A model generated the notes under the pieces. That model saw nothing but the letters and a program-made list of their open reading frames with translations. It ran no database searches and was not told the DNA's origin. From Edaphosphingomonas laterariae (GTDB taxonomy: Bacteria > Pseudomonadota > Alphaproteobacteria > Sphingomonadales > Sphingomonadaceae): DNA of 64,000 nt. This document shows, piece by piece, positions 34,475 to 42,025 of this stretch (positions are counted from its first letter, which is position 1; each line of letters opens with the position of its first letter). The stretch covers positions 62,001-126,000 of the forward strand of contig NZ_FZOS01000006.1 in NCBI RefSeq assembly GCF_900188165.1. The letters are read 5' to 3'. Both the position numbers and the translations under genes were made by a program.

Positions 34475-34490
34475 TTAGAGCGCGCTCTAA
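34475..34490. promoter_or_regulatory. perfect 16-bp palindrome, probable TetR-type operator
   Basis: TTAGAGCGCGCTCTAA is self-complementary and lies 54-69 bases upstream of the epoxide hydrolase start and 129-144 bases upstream of copA. Its length and form match TetR/AcrR-type operators. The cognate regulator is not in the window. It is most likely the control site of the epoxide hydrolase-RidA-SDR operon. Confidence 0.6.
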
Positions 34491-34505
34491 GGCTGGCAAG
34501 CCATC

Positions 34506-34524
34506 ACAAAAGCCATGCTTTTGT
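34506..34524. promoter_or_regulatory. 19-bp dyad ACAAAAGC-CAT-GCTTTTGT upstream of copA
   Basis: A perfect 8-base inverted repeat around CAT, about 95 bases before the copA start and 16 bases from the other palindrome. A 19-base dyad is the size expected of MerR/CueR-type promoters, and its place in front of copper genes fits, but no matching -35/-10 pair is clear. Candidate operator only. Confidence 0.4.
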
Positions 34525-34618
34525 TCGCGCCCCATCAACTGGGATGAGGGATAAGCGCGCCGCCCGCGTAATGCAGTGATAGGGACTGTTTTTGAGCCTG
34601 GGCATTTTGGGAACCGAG

Positions 34619-36340
34619 ATGAACGACCTGATCGACCGCCGCGGCCTGTTGCGCGGCGCGTCGCTGCTGAGCGGCGGATTGATGCTGAACGCGGCGCTGC
34701 CCGCCTGGGCGCAGAGCGGCACCGGCGGGCTGAAGCCCGACATGCCCACTTTGTCGGGCGAGGATATCGCGCTGAAGATCGGCCATTCCGCCTTCACCGT
34801 CGGCGGGCGGACGGGCCATGCCATCACCGTCAACGGCACGCTGCCGGCGCCGCTGATCCGCCTGCGCGAAGGGCAGAATGTGCGCCTGGCCGTCACCAAC
34901 ACGCTGGACGAGGACACGTCGATCCACTGGCACGGGCTGATCCTGCCGTTCCAGATGGATGGCGTGCCGGGCGTCAGCTTCCCCGGCATCCGCCCGCGCG
35001 AAACCTTCACCTATGAATTCCCGATCAAGCAATCGGGCACCTATTGGTATCACAGCCATTCGGGCCTGCAGGAACAGATGGGTCATTATGGGCCGATCAT
35101 CATCGATCCGGCGGGTGCCGATCCGGTGGCCTATGACCGCGAACATGTGATCGTGCTGTCGGACTGGAGCTTCCTCCACCCCCACGAAATCTTCCGCAAG
35201 CTCAAGGCGCAGGGCGGCTATTTCAACCGCCAGCAGCAGACCCTGATCGACAACGCCCCGATGTCCGCCGCCGACCGCGCGACGTGGGGGCGGATGCGGA
35301 TGGACCCGACCGACATTTCGGACGTCACCGGCACCACCTACACCTATCTGATCAACGGCCATGGGCCGGGCGAAAACTGGACGGGCCTGTTCCGGCCGGG
35401 CGAACGCGTCCGCCTGCGCTTCATCAACGCATCGGCCATGACGATCTTCAACGTCCGCATCCCCGGCCTGCCGATGACGGTGGTCGGTTCGGACGGGCAA
35501 TATGTGCGCCCCGTGACGGTGGACGAGTTCCAGATCACCGTCGCCGAAACCTTCGACGTGATCGTCGCCCCGACGGAGGATCGCGCCTTCACCCTGGTCG
35601 CCGAATCGGTCGATCGTTCGGGCATGGCACGCGGCACGCTGGCGCCGCGCGCGGGCATGTCGGCCGAAGTGCCGCCGCTGCGCCCCCGTCCGACATTGAC
35701 CATGAAGGACATGGGCATGGGCGGCATGGATCATTCCGGCATGGACCATGGCGACGGCGCGGCCATGGACCATGGTTCGATGAAGATGCGCGACAAGAGC
35801 AAGGCACCCCCCGGCATGACGGTGGGCGTCGGCGTCGAATCGATCGCGTCCATGCCGGTCGACCGCACCGGCGACCCGGGGCTGGGGCTGGAAGATGTGG
35901 GCCACAAGGTGCTCACCTATCGCGACCTCATCTCGCTCACCCCCAATCCCGACACGCGGGCGCCGACCCGCACGGTTGAGCTGCATCTGACCGGCACGAT
36001 GGAACGCTTCATGTGGTCGTTCGACGGCGAGAAATATAGCGAGGGCACCGAACCAATCCGCTTCGAACGCAACGAACGCGTGCGCGTGCGGCTGGTGAAC
36101 GACAGCATGATGGCCCACCCGATCCACCTGCACGGCCACTTCTTCGAGGTGGTGAACGGCCATACCGGCAACCATCCGGTGAAGCATACGGTGAACGTGC
36201 TGCCGGGCGGCATCGTCGATTTCGATCTGACCGCCGACGCGCCGGGCGACTGGGCCTTCCATTGCCACCTGCTGCTGCACATGCATGCCGGGATGTTCCG
36301 CGTCGTCAGTGTCCGCCCGCTCGAAGGAGAGGCGGCATGA
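34619..36340 (+). CDS. copA: multicopper oxidase, copper resistance protein CopA
   Basis: A 573-residue periplasmic multicopper oxidase. The twin-arginine signal is DRRGLLRGASLLSGG (Arg7-Arg8). The three cupredoxin domains carry the copper ligands: IHWHG (102-106), WYHSHSG (about 143-149), HPIHLHGHFFE near 500, and FHCHLLLHMHAGMF near 545-558. A Met/His-rich insert at about 360-385 (MGMGGMDHSGMDHG) is typical of CopA/PcoA. It oxidises Cu(I) and binds copper in the periplasm. ATG 34619 is used; TTG 34592 is in frame but leaves a long spacer before the Tat motif. It overlaps copB as ATGA (36337-36340). Confidence 0.93.
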   Translation: MNDLIDRRGLLRGASLLSGGLMLNAALPAWAQSGTGGLKPDMPTLSGEDIALKIGHSAFTVGGRTGHAITVNGTLPAPLIRLREGQNVRLAVTNTLDEDTSIHWHGLILPFQMDGVPGVSFPGIRPRETFTYEFPIKQSGTYWYHSHSGLQEQMGHYGPIIIDPAGADPVAYDREHVIVLSDWSFLHPHEIFRKLKAQGGYFNRQQQTLIDNAPMSAADRATWGRMRMDPTDISDVTGTTYTYLINGHGPGENWTGLFRPGERVRLRFINASAMTIFNVRIPGLPMTVVGSDGQYVRPVTVDEFQITVAETFDVIVAPTEDRAFTLVAESVDRSGMARGTLAPRAGMSAEVPPLRPRPTLTMKDMGMGGMDHSGMDHGDGAAMDHGSMKMRDKSKAPPGMTVGVGVESIASMPVDRTGDPGLGLEDVGHKVLTYRDLISLTPNPDTRAPTRTVELHLTGTMERFMWSFDGEKYSEGTEPIRFERNERVRVRLVNDSMMAHPIHLHGHFFEVVNGHTGNHPVKHTVNVLPGGIVDFDLTADAPGDWAFHCHLLLHMHAGMFRVVSVRPLEGEAA

Positions 36341-37566
36341 AGAAGATCGCCATCGCGCTGTTGATCACAACGGCCACCCCCGCGCTCGCCCAGCATGCCG
36401 GGCACGACATGAGCGGCACTCAGGCGGCTGACCCGCATGCCGGGCACAATATGGACGGCGCTCAGGCAGCCGATCCACATGCCGGGCATGGCATGAGTGG
36501 CGCTCAGGCCGCTGACCCGCATGCCGGGCACGACATCGGCGGCACTCAAGCGGCCGACCCGCATGCCGGACACGACATGGGTGGCGCTCAGGCCGCTGAC
36601 CCGCATGCCGGGCACGACATGAGCGGCACTCAGGCGGCTGACCCGCATGCCGGGCACGACATGAGCGGCACTCAAGCGGCCGATCCACATGCCGGGCACG
36701 ACATGGGTGGCGCTCAGGCGGCCGATCCACATGCCGGGCACGACATGGGTGGCACTCAAGCGGCCGATCCACATGCCGGGCACAATATGGGCGGCACCAC
36801 CGCCAACGCGCTCCCGCCGGTCGCCCCGCCGCCGCCGGGCGCGCTTTCCGGTCCGCGCCATGCCGCCGATGCCAGTTTCACGCCCGAAGCGATGGCTGCC
36901 GCGCGCGCGCAGCTCGCCAAGGAACATGGCGGCGGCACCGCGCATATGCTGATGGCCGATCGGCTGGAGGCACGGATCGGTGACGGCACCGACGCCTATC
37001 TGTGGGATGCGCAGGGCTGGACGGGCGGCGACATCGACAAATTATGGGTCAAGACCGAGGGCGAAGGCAGCTTCAACGGTGGCTTCGAGGAAGCCGAGGT
37101 GCAGGCGCTGTGGAGCCATGCGGTGAACCCGTGGTTCGATCTGCAGACCGGCATCCGCACCGATTTCCGTCGGCATGGCGAGGATCACACCTATGCCGTC
37201 TTCGGCATCCAGGGCCTTGCGCCTTACTGGTTCGAAATCGACGCGGCCGCCTTCCTGTCGGACAAGGGCGATCTCACCGCGCGGGTGGAGGCCGAATATG
37301 ATCAGCGCATCACGCAGAAGCTGATTGTCCAGCCGCGCATCGAATTCGATCTGGCGGCGCAGGACGTGCCCGAACTCGGCATCGGATCGGGCCTGTCGTC
37401 GATCGAGGCCGGCGTCCGGCTGCGCTACGAATTCGTGCGCGAATTCGCCCCTTATGTGGGCGTCGAATATGAACGGAAGATCGGCGACACCGCCGATTTC
37501 GCGCGGGCCGAGGGCGAAGGCGTCGGCGGCTGGCGTGCGCTTATCGGCCTGCGCGCCTGGTTCTAG
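36337..37566 (+). CDS. copB: copper resistance protein CopB with expanded metal-binding repeats
   Basis: A 409-residue outer-membrane protein. The signal peptide KKIAIALLITTATPALA is followed at once by ten 14-residue repeats (residues 20-159) of the type HAGHDMxGxQAADP, rich in His, Met and Asp, then a Pro/Ala linker and the conserved CopB barrel domain: LMADRLEARIG, YLWDAQGWTGGDIDKLWVKTEGEG and VQALWSHAVNPWFDLQTGIR, with the C-terminal RLRYEFVREFAPYVGVEYERKIG and final WF. CopB binds copper and works with CopA. The repeat tract is longer than the usual Met/His-rich N-terminus. Its TAG stop lies inside the hairpin element that follows. Confidence 0.93.
   Translation: MKKIAIALLITTATPALAQHAGHDMSGTQAADPHAGHNMDGAQAADPHAGHGMSGAQAADPHAGHDIGGTQAADPHAGHDMGGAQAADPHAGHDMSGTQAADPHAGHDMSGTQAADPHAGHDMGGAQAADPHAGHDMGGTQAADPHAGHNMGGTTANALPPVAPPPPGALSGPRHAADASFTPEAMAAARAQLAKEHGGGTAHMLMADRLEARIGDGTDAYLWDAQGWTGGDIDKLWVKTEGEGSFNGGFEEAEVQALWSHAVNPWFDLQTGIRTDFRRHGEDHTYAVFGIQGLAPYWFEIDAAAFLSDKGDLTARVEAEYDQRITQKLIVQPRIEFDLAAQDVPELGIGSGLSSIEAGVRLRYEFVREFAPYVGVEYERKIGDTADFARAEGEGVGGWRALIGLRAWF
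36394..36813 (+). repeat. ten 42-bp tandem repeats inside copB
   Basis: Ten consecutive 42-base units starting at the His codon of residue 20. Nine are close copies and the last is diverged (HNMGGTTANAL). Each unit encodes two His, usually one or two Met and two Asp. Synonymous and conservative differences between units (D/N/G at position 5, S/G/D at position 7, T/A at position 9) show that duplication has occurred more than once. The tract is likely to vary in copy number between strains. Confidence 0.92.
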
Positions 37567-37776
37567 AGCAGTTTCCGATCCGACTGCGTCGGCTCGAATG
37601 CTCTAAGCTATTTGCTTGTCGCGCTTTCCGAGTCAGCAGGTAATTCCACTGCTTGGAAAGCGCTCTAGCGTCGGCGTAGCGCGATTGCAGAGGCAGCGGA
37701 CGCGTCCGCCGGCCTCGCAATCGCATTGGAATCAGGCGTCAGTCGTCCGCCGGGCAGCCCCTTCTGCCCGGCGGAC
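37564..37776. repeat. four consecutive hairpins between convergent copB and LLM genes
   Basis: (1) TAGAGCA...TGCTCTA, 37564-37605, with inner CCGAC-TGC-GTCGG. (2) GCGCTTTCC...GGAAAGCGC, 37621-37663. (3) GCGATTGC...GCAATCGC, 37681-37724, centred on the palindrome GCGGACGCGTCCGC. (4) GTCCGCCGGGCAG-CCCCTT-CTGCCCGGCGGAC, 37745-37776, a perfect 13-bp stem. The first two look like an interspersed alphaproteobacterial repeat (GAGC-TTTCC ends); the fourth probably acts as a two-way terminator. No gene is present in 37567-37783. Confidence 0.75.
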
Positions 37777-37783
37777 GCAATGT

Positions 37784-38659
37784 TCAGCCCGCCTTGGCGA
37801 TCACTTCATCGGCGAAGCGGCGAAGATCGGCCTTCTTTTCGTCAAGCGGCTGGCGGTCTTCCTCCACCGCGTAAAGATTGCGGAAGGCGACCGCGATGTC
37901 GGTGACGCCGGCATCGCGCAGGCGGTTCACATCGTCGAGGCTGAGCATCTGGCCCATCGCGGTGGTGAAGATGCGATAGGGCTTGTTCGCCGTGCCCAGT
38001 TCCTCGCGATAGGCGGCCAGCTTATCGAGCAGCGGCTTGGTCTGATCATAAGTGCCGCCCGCGCACAGCCAGCCGTCGAAACGGGCGGCGCGCTTCAGCG
38101 CGGCATCCGAATGGCCGCCGATCAGGATCGGCAGCGGCTTGGTCGGCACCGGGTTAATCTTCACCGGCATGATATCGTAGAATTCGCCCTTGAAGCCGTA
38201 ATAGCCGCCATTGGTGAGGCCGCGCACGATTTCCAGACATTCGTCGAAACGCTTGCCGCGCTTGCCGAAATCGACGCCCATCACCTTATAGTCCTCCTCC
38301 CAAACCGAGAGGCCGACGCCAAAGTTGAAGCGGTTGTTGGTGATCGCCGCGATCGAGGCCGCCAGCTTCGCCGAATAAAGCGGCGGGCGCACCGGCAGCT
38401 TGACGACGTTGGTGGTCATTTCCAGCGTCGTCGTCGACGCGCCGATCGCGGTTGCGAGGATGAAGCTTTCGACGAAGGGCTTGTTTTCCAGAAACTCGCG
38501 CCCGCCATCTTCGGTGTAGGTATATTTGCTGTCGGTATCCTGCGGGTAGATCAGGCTGTCCGGGATCATGTAGCCGGCATAGCCATGCGCTTCCGCGTCC
38601 TTGGCCAGCGGCAGCAGATTTTCGAACGGCGTCATCGATTCAGCGTGGTGGAAACGCAT
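37784..38659 (-). CDS. LLM-class flavin-dependent oxidoreductase
   Basis: A 291-residue luciferase-like monooxygenase (TIM barrel). The start MRFHHAESM at 38659 is preferred to 6 further codons. Family blocks include FENLLPLAKDAEAHGYAGYMIPD, IGASTTTLEMTTNVVKLPVRPPLYSAKLAASI (the ALxx..R.P dihydro-flavin region), RFNFGVGLSVWEEDYKVMGVDFGKRGKRFDECLEIVRGL and PLPILIGGHSDAALKRAARFDGWL. It uses F420H2 or FMNH2; which one cannot be decided here, although proteins of this type are often labelled F420-dependent. The substrate is unknown. It lies downstream of fliS but is probably a separate unit (129-base gap). Confidence 0.87.
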   Translation of the reverse strand: MRFHHAESMTPFENLLPLAKDAEAHGYAGYMIPDSLIYPQDTDSKYTYTEDGGREFLENKPFVESFILATAIGASTTTLEMTTNVVKLPVRPPLYSAKLAASIAAITNNRFNFGVGLSVWEEDYKVMGVDFGKRGKRFDECLEIVRGLTNGGYYGFKGEFYDIMPVKINPVPTKPLPILIGGHSDAALKRAARFDGWLCAGGTYDQTKPLLDKLAAYREELGTANKPYRIFTTAMGQMLSLDDVNRLRDAGVTDIAVAFRNLYAVEEDRQPLDEKKADLRRFADEVIAKAG

Positions 38660-38788
38660 CAGGCCGGCTCCTCTCAACCTCTGTTCAGTCGGAGAGCGGC
38701 GTAGCGGATCGCGCGGGAAACGGCCAGAATCGCGATCAGGCCGGATTTGTCCGAAAGGACGCGGGCGATGTTCCGTTGGTGATATGGT

Positions 38789-39187
38789 TCAGCGGATCTG
38801 ATCCCAGGCGGTCGCGATATCGGCGATGATGCCGCGCGCATCGTCGAGCGGTGCGGCGTCATTGTCGCGCACGGCGAGCGAGACGAGGCGGCTCGCTTCA
38901 GCATAGATCTTGGCGAGCAGCGGGGCGACATCGCCGCCCTTGTCATGATCGAGCCCCGCGTCGAGCGCGGCGATGATCGCGAGCACGCGGGTCTGGTTGT
39001 CGGCGCGCCGCGCGCCATCACCATTGCCCATCGCCGCCTTCAGCCCGCTCATCCGGGTCAGCAGTTCTTCATAGAGGATCGCCACCAGCCGATGCGGCGA
39101 TGCGCCCTCGATCCGCGTCGCCACGTCCACGGCATGATAGCGGGCACCGGCGGGGGCATAACGGGCGCGGGCGGCGGAACCAAACAT
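38789..39187 (-). CDS. fliS: flagellar export chaperone FliS
   Basis: A 132-residue helical chaperone that binds the C-terminus of flagellin and keeps it unfolded until export. The pattern is ARARYAPAGARYHAVDVATRIEGASPHRLVAILYEELLTRMSGLKAAM, with the FliS signature of a YxxxxV...TASP-like segment and L-x-L-YE-x-L/LL, and a long C-terminal helix (DARGIIADIATAWDQI). The length is normal. It follows fliD by 70 bases on the same strand, the usual fliD-fliS pair. Flagellin is not in the window. Confidence 0.9.
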   Translation of the reverse strand: MFGSAARARYAPAGARYHAVDVATRIEGASPHRLVAILYEELLTRMSGLKAAMGNGDGARRADNQTRVLAIIAALDAGLDHDKGGDVAPLLAKIYAEASRLVSLAVRDNDAAPLDDARGIIADIATAWDQIR

Positions 39188-39257
39188 GCAAAACTCTCCT
39201 GTGGCGGCAGGAACGGGCCGCGGGAATATCGATGGTCAGGAACGGGGAAGCGGTTGA

Positions 39258-40871
39258 TCAGCCGTCCTGGCTGTTCGTCCACATCTTGATCTGCTGGTCG
39301 AGATAGCTCTGCGTCGCCTTGAAGGCGGAGACGCGGGAATCCATGGTGGTGAACTGCTTGACGAGCTGGACGCGATAGCTTTCCTCACGCGTTTCCATGC
39401 GCTCGCGATCCTCGGCGATCGTCTTGGTTTCGGTGGTCAGCCGATTCTGCGAACTGGCGAGCGGGCCTCCGCTGGCGCGCAGCGCATCGCGGATCGCCTG
39501 CAGCGCGCCACCGACGCCGAGATCGATGGTGATCGTGCCTTCGGCGAGATTGCCGAGCGGTTCGATGATCAGCCCCTTGGACGGCGCCCCGATCGACGAG
39601 ATCAGCTGGCCACCCGCCGCGATCGCGGAATGGCCGCCGATCTTGCCCGATGCCGGGTTGACGAGATCGCCCGCCACCAGATCGGAAACCGTGTAGGTGC
39701 CCGGCTTGGCACGGCCATAGGGGCTGACGATCTTGATCAGCGGCGACGAAGCCGTCTGGCCGGGATTGAACATCGCTTCGACGCCGTCAGGATCCTTTTC
39801 GAGCATCTCCGTCAGCCGCGCGCTATCGACGCTGAGCGTGCCGTTGCGTTCGGTGCGGACGCCGATTTCGGCCAGCGTCGACGGGCCACCCGCGCTCGAC
39901 AGCACGGTGGACGTCAGCCGCGAAAGCTGGCGCTGCATGTCCCGGATGCCGACATCGCCGCGCAGAACGCCGGTGCTGGGCGCGGTCGCTTCGTCGAGGA
40001 TCGACTTCAGTTCGTTATAAGCGGCGACGAAATCGTTGACCGCCTGGGCGATAACGTCGGTCTGGCGCTGCGCCCCGATCGCGACGGTGGTGCCGACCGC
40101 CGCCTTCTTGAGATCGATCTTCACGCCCGGAATAAGATCGGAAAAGCTGTTGGCCACGCGGCGAACCTCGACACCGTCGAGCTTGACGATGGCATCCTGC
40201 GCCTTCTGGGCCAGCGTCATGCCGGTCGCCGTGGCGGGGTCATAGGTGGCGGGATCGAAGGCGAACTGCTGCAACCCGGCATCGGCGGCGGGATCGACCG
40301 CCAGCTTGAAGCTCTGCGCATCGCCGGTCGCGCCCTTCAGCACGATCCGCGATCCGGCCGTATCCTCCAGGATCGAGGCGGTGACGCCCGCACTGGCGGC
40401 ATTGATCGCGCGGGCAAGGCCGAGCAGCGAATCATTGGCCGAGTTGATCGTGATGTCGAACGTGCCGCTGGCCGTCGTCAGCGTAATCTTGCCCTGGCCG
40501 ATCGGGTTGTTGGTGCCCGCCACATTGGCCGAGACGATCGACTGGGCGGCGGCGAGCTGCTTCACTTCAAGCTGCGCGGCAAGACCGCCGATCCGCGCGC
40601 CGGCGATCGCCGTGGTGCCGACGATGCTGCTGTCCGACGAGGTCGCCTGGGTGAACAGCGTTCCGCCCGAGATCAGCGAGCCGAGCGCCGTAGCGAAGCC
40701 ATCGATACCGCCGACGATGCTGCCCAGCGCCGAAATCTTGGCGGTGTTGGTTTCCTCGCGCTTCTTGAGCAAATTTTCCTTCGGCGTCTTCGACGCGGCC
40801 GAAAGCTGGTCGATCAGCGAGGCTGTATCGAGCCCCGATCCGATACCCAGGCTGGCTGCAATCGATGTCAC
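39258..40871 (-). CDS. fliD: flagellar hook-associated protein 2 (filament cap) FliD
   Basis: A 537-residue filament cap protein. The N-terminus TSIAASLGIGSGLDTASLIDQL and the following heptad region (LLKKREETNTAKISALGSIVGGIDGF) are the FliD N domain. The middle holds GKITLTTASGTFDITI and a D2-like domain. The C-terminus is the coiled coil SSQNRLTTETKTIAEDRERMETREESYRVQLVKQF and YLDQQIKMW. Start GTG 40871 is chosen because GGGGGA (40878-40883) sits 6 bases upstream and gives the classical MTSIA start. It is required to polymerise flagellin at the filament tip. Confidence 0.92.
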   Translation of the reverse strand: MTSIAASLGIGSGLDTASLIDQLSAASKTPKENLLKKREETNTAKISALGSIVGGIDGFATALGSLISGGTLFTQATSSDSSIVGTTAIAGARIGGLAAQLEVKQLAAAQSIVSANVAGTNNPIGQGKITLTTASGTFDITINSANDSLLGLARAINAASAGVTASILEDTAGSRIVLKGATGDAQSFKLAVDPAADAGLQQFAFDPATYDPATATGMTLAQKAQDAIVKLDGVEVRRVANSFSDLIPGVKIDLKKAAVGTTVAIGAQRQTDVIAQAVNDFVAAYNELKSILDEATAPSTGVLRGDVGIRDMQRQLSRLTSTVLSSAGGPSTLAEIGVRTERNGTLSVDSARLTEMLEKDPDGVEAMFNPGQTASSPLIKIVSPYGRAKPGTYTVSDLVAGDLVNPASGKIGGHSAIAAGGQLISSIGAPSKGLIIEPLGNLAEGTITIDLGVGGALQAIRDALRASGGPLASSQNRLTTETKTIAEDRERMETREESYRVQLVKQFTTMDSRVSAFKATQSYLDQQIKMWTNSQDG

Positions 40872-40983
40872 CGGCAATCCCCCAAATGTTCATTGGCAGG
40901 AACGGCGGGAATGCGCGGATGTTTAGGGCCGCGCGACGCTTTTTTCGCGGTTGCCGGCCGGCCCGCCTGCGCTAACGAAAGCC

Positions 40984-41976
40984 ATGGCCGAACCGCATAT
41001 CCTGATCCCGCCCGATCTTTCCCGCCAAGCCTTTGATGCGCGCATTGCAGACGGACGGATCGTGGCGCTGGGCGGCCGCACCATGGGCACAAGCTGGTCG
41101 GCAAAGATCGTCGCCACGCAAAGCCTCGCCGGGATGCAGGCGCTGCTCGAAACGCTGCTCGACCGCGTGATCGCCGAGATGAGCAATTGGGAAACGACAA
41201 GCGACATCAGCCGCTTCAACCGCGCCCCGGCGGGCCGTTGGCAGGCGCTGCCGCCCGATTTCTTCACGGTGTTGCGCCGCGCGCTCGACATCGCGGCGGC
41301 CAGTGGCGGCGCCTTCGATCCCACCGCCGGCGCACTGGTCGACCTGTGGGGCTTCGGCCCGGCCCCCGCGCGCTTGGCCCCGCCATCCGATACCGAGATC
41401 GCGGCCGCGCTGGCGGCGGCGGGGCATGGCCGCATCGCCATCGACATCCATGCGCGCCGCGCGCAGCAGCCGGGCGGGCTCGTGCTCGATCTGTCGGGCA
41501 TCGCCAAGGGCTTTGCCGTCGATCTGCTGGCCGAACATCTGCGCGTGGCCGGCCATCGCCATTTTCTGGTCGAGGTGGGTGGTGAACTGGTGGGCGAAGG
41601 GGTGACGCCCGATGGCCAGCCCTGGTGGGTCGATCTAGAAGCCCCGCCCGGAAACCTGGTGCCGCCGGCGCGGATCGCGCTCCACGGCCTCGCGATCGCG
41701 ACGACCGGCGATTATCGCCGCTATTTCGATCATGACGGGCAGCGTTACGCCCACAGCATCGATCCGCGATCGGGCCGGCCGGTGGCGAACGGCGTGGCCA
41801 GCGTGTCGGTGGTCCATCGCCGCTGCATGGACGCCGACGCCTGGGCCACCGCGCTCACCGTGCTGGGCATGGATCAGGGCATGGCGCTCGCGATCGAACA
41901 GGGCCTTGCCGCGCGCTTCATAAGCAACGAGGGCGGGGAAGCCTTCTCCCCCGCCCTCGCGGCGATGCTGGACTGA
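40984..41976 (+). CDS. apbE: FAD:protein FMN transferase ApbE
   Basis: A 330-residue flavin transferase that attaches FMN covalently to Thr/Ser of target proteins such as RNF/NQR subunits. Features are GGRTMGTSWSAKI (about residues 30-42), MSNWETTSDISRFN, FDPTAGALVDLWGFG, GLVLDLSGIAKGFAVDLLAEHL (the FAD-binding G-IAKG-AVD motif) and HSIDPRSGRPVANGVASVSV with the metal-binding ATALTVLG region. ATG 40984 is used; an upstream TTG (40951) is in frame but has no ribosome binding site. No lipobox or clear signal is present, so it may be cytoplasmic or weakly exported. Divergent from fliD and convergent with the TonB receptor. Confidence 0.92.
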   Translation: MAEPHILIPPDLSRQAFDARIADGRIVALGGRTMGTSWSAKIVATQSLAGMQALLETLLDRVIAEMSNWETTSDISRFNRAPAGRWQALPPDFFTVLRRALDIAAASGGAFDPTAGALVDLWGFGPAPARLAPPSDTEIAAALAAAGHGRIAIDIHARRAQQPGGLVLDLSGIAKGFAVDLLAEHLRVAGHRHFLVEVGGELVGEGVTPDGQPWWVDLEAPPGNLVPPARIALHGLAIATTGDYRRYFDHDGQRYAHSIDPRSGRPVANGVASVSVVHRRCMDADAWATALTVLGMDQGMALAIEQGLAARFISNEGGEAFSPALAAMLD

Positions 41977-41988
41977 TATCCCCAACCG

Positions 41989-42008
41989 CCCCCGGCCAAA
42001 GCCGGGGG
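41989..42008. terminator. bidirectional hairpin between apbE and the TonB receptor
   Basis: CCCCCGGC-CAAA-GCCGGGGG, an 8-bp GC stem with a 4-base loop, 13 bases after the apbE stop and 18 bases before the stop of the convergent receptor gene. It has no T-tract. Similar GC-rich hairpins are frequent in sphingomonad intergenic DNA. Confidence 0.5.
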
Positions 42009-42025
42009 GACGGAGGGACGAAAAG

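Noticed and set aside
36394-36813. CRISPR-like repeat array
   Set aside because: The 42-bp periodicity is an in-frame protein-coding tandem repeat without spacers; it is part of copB.
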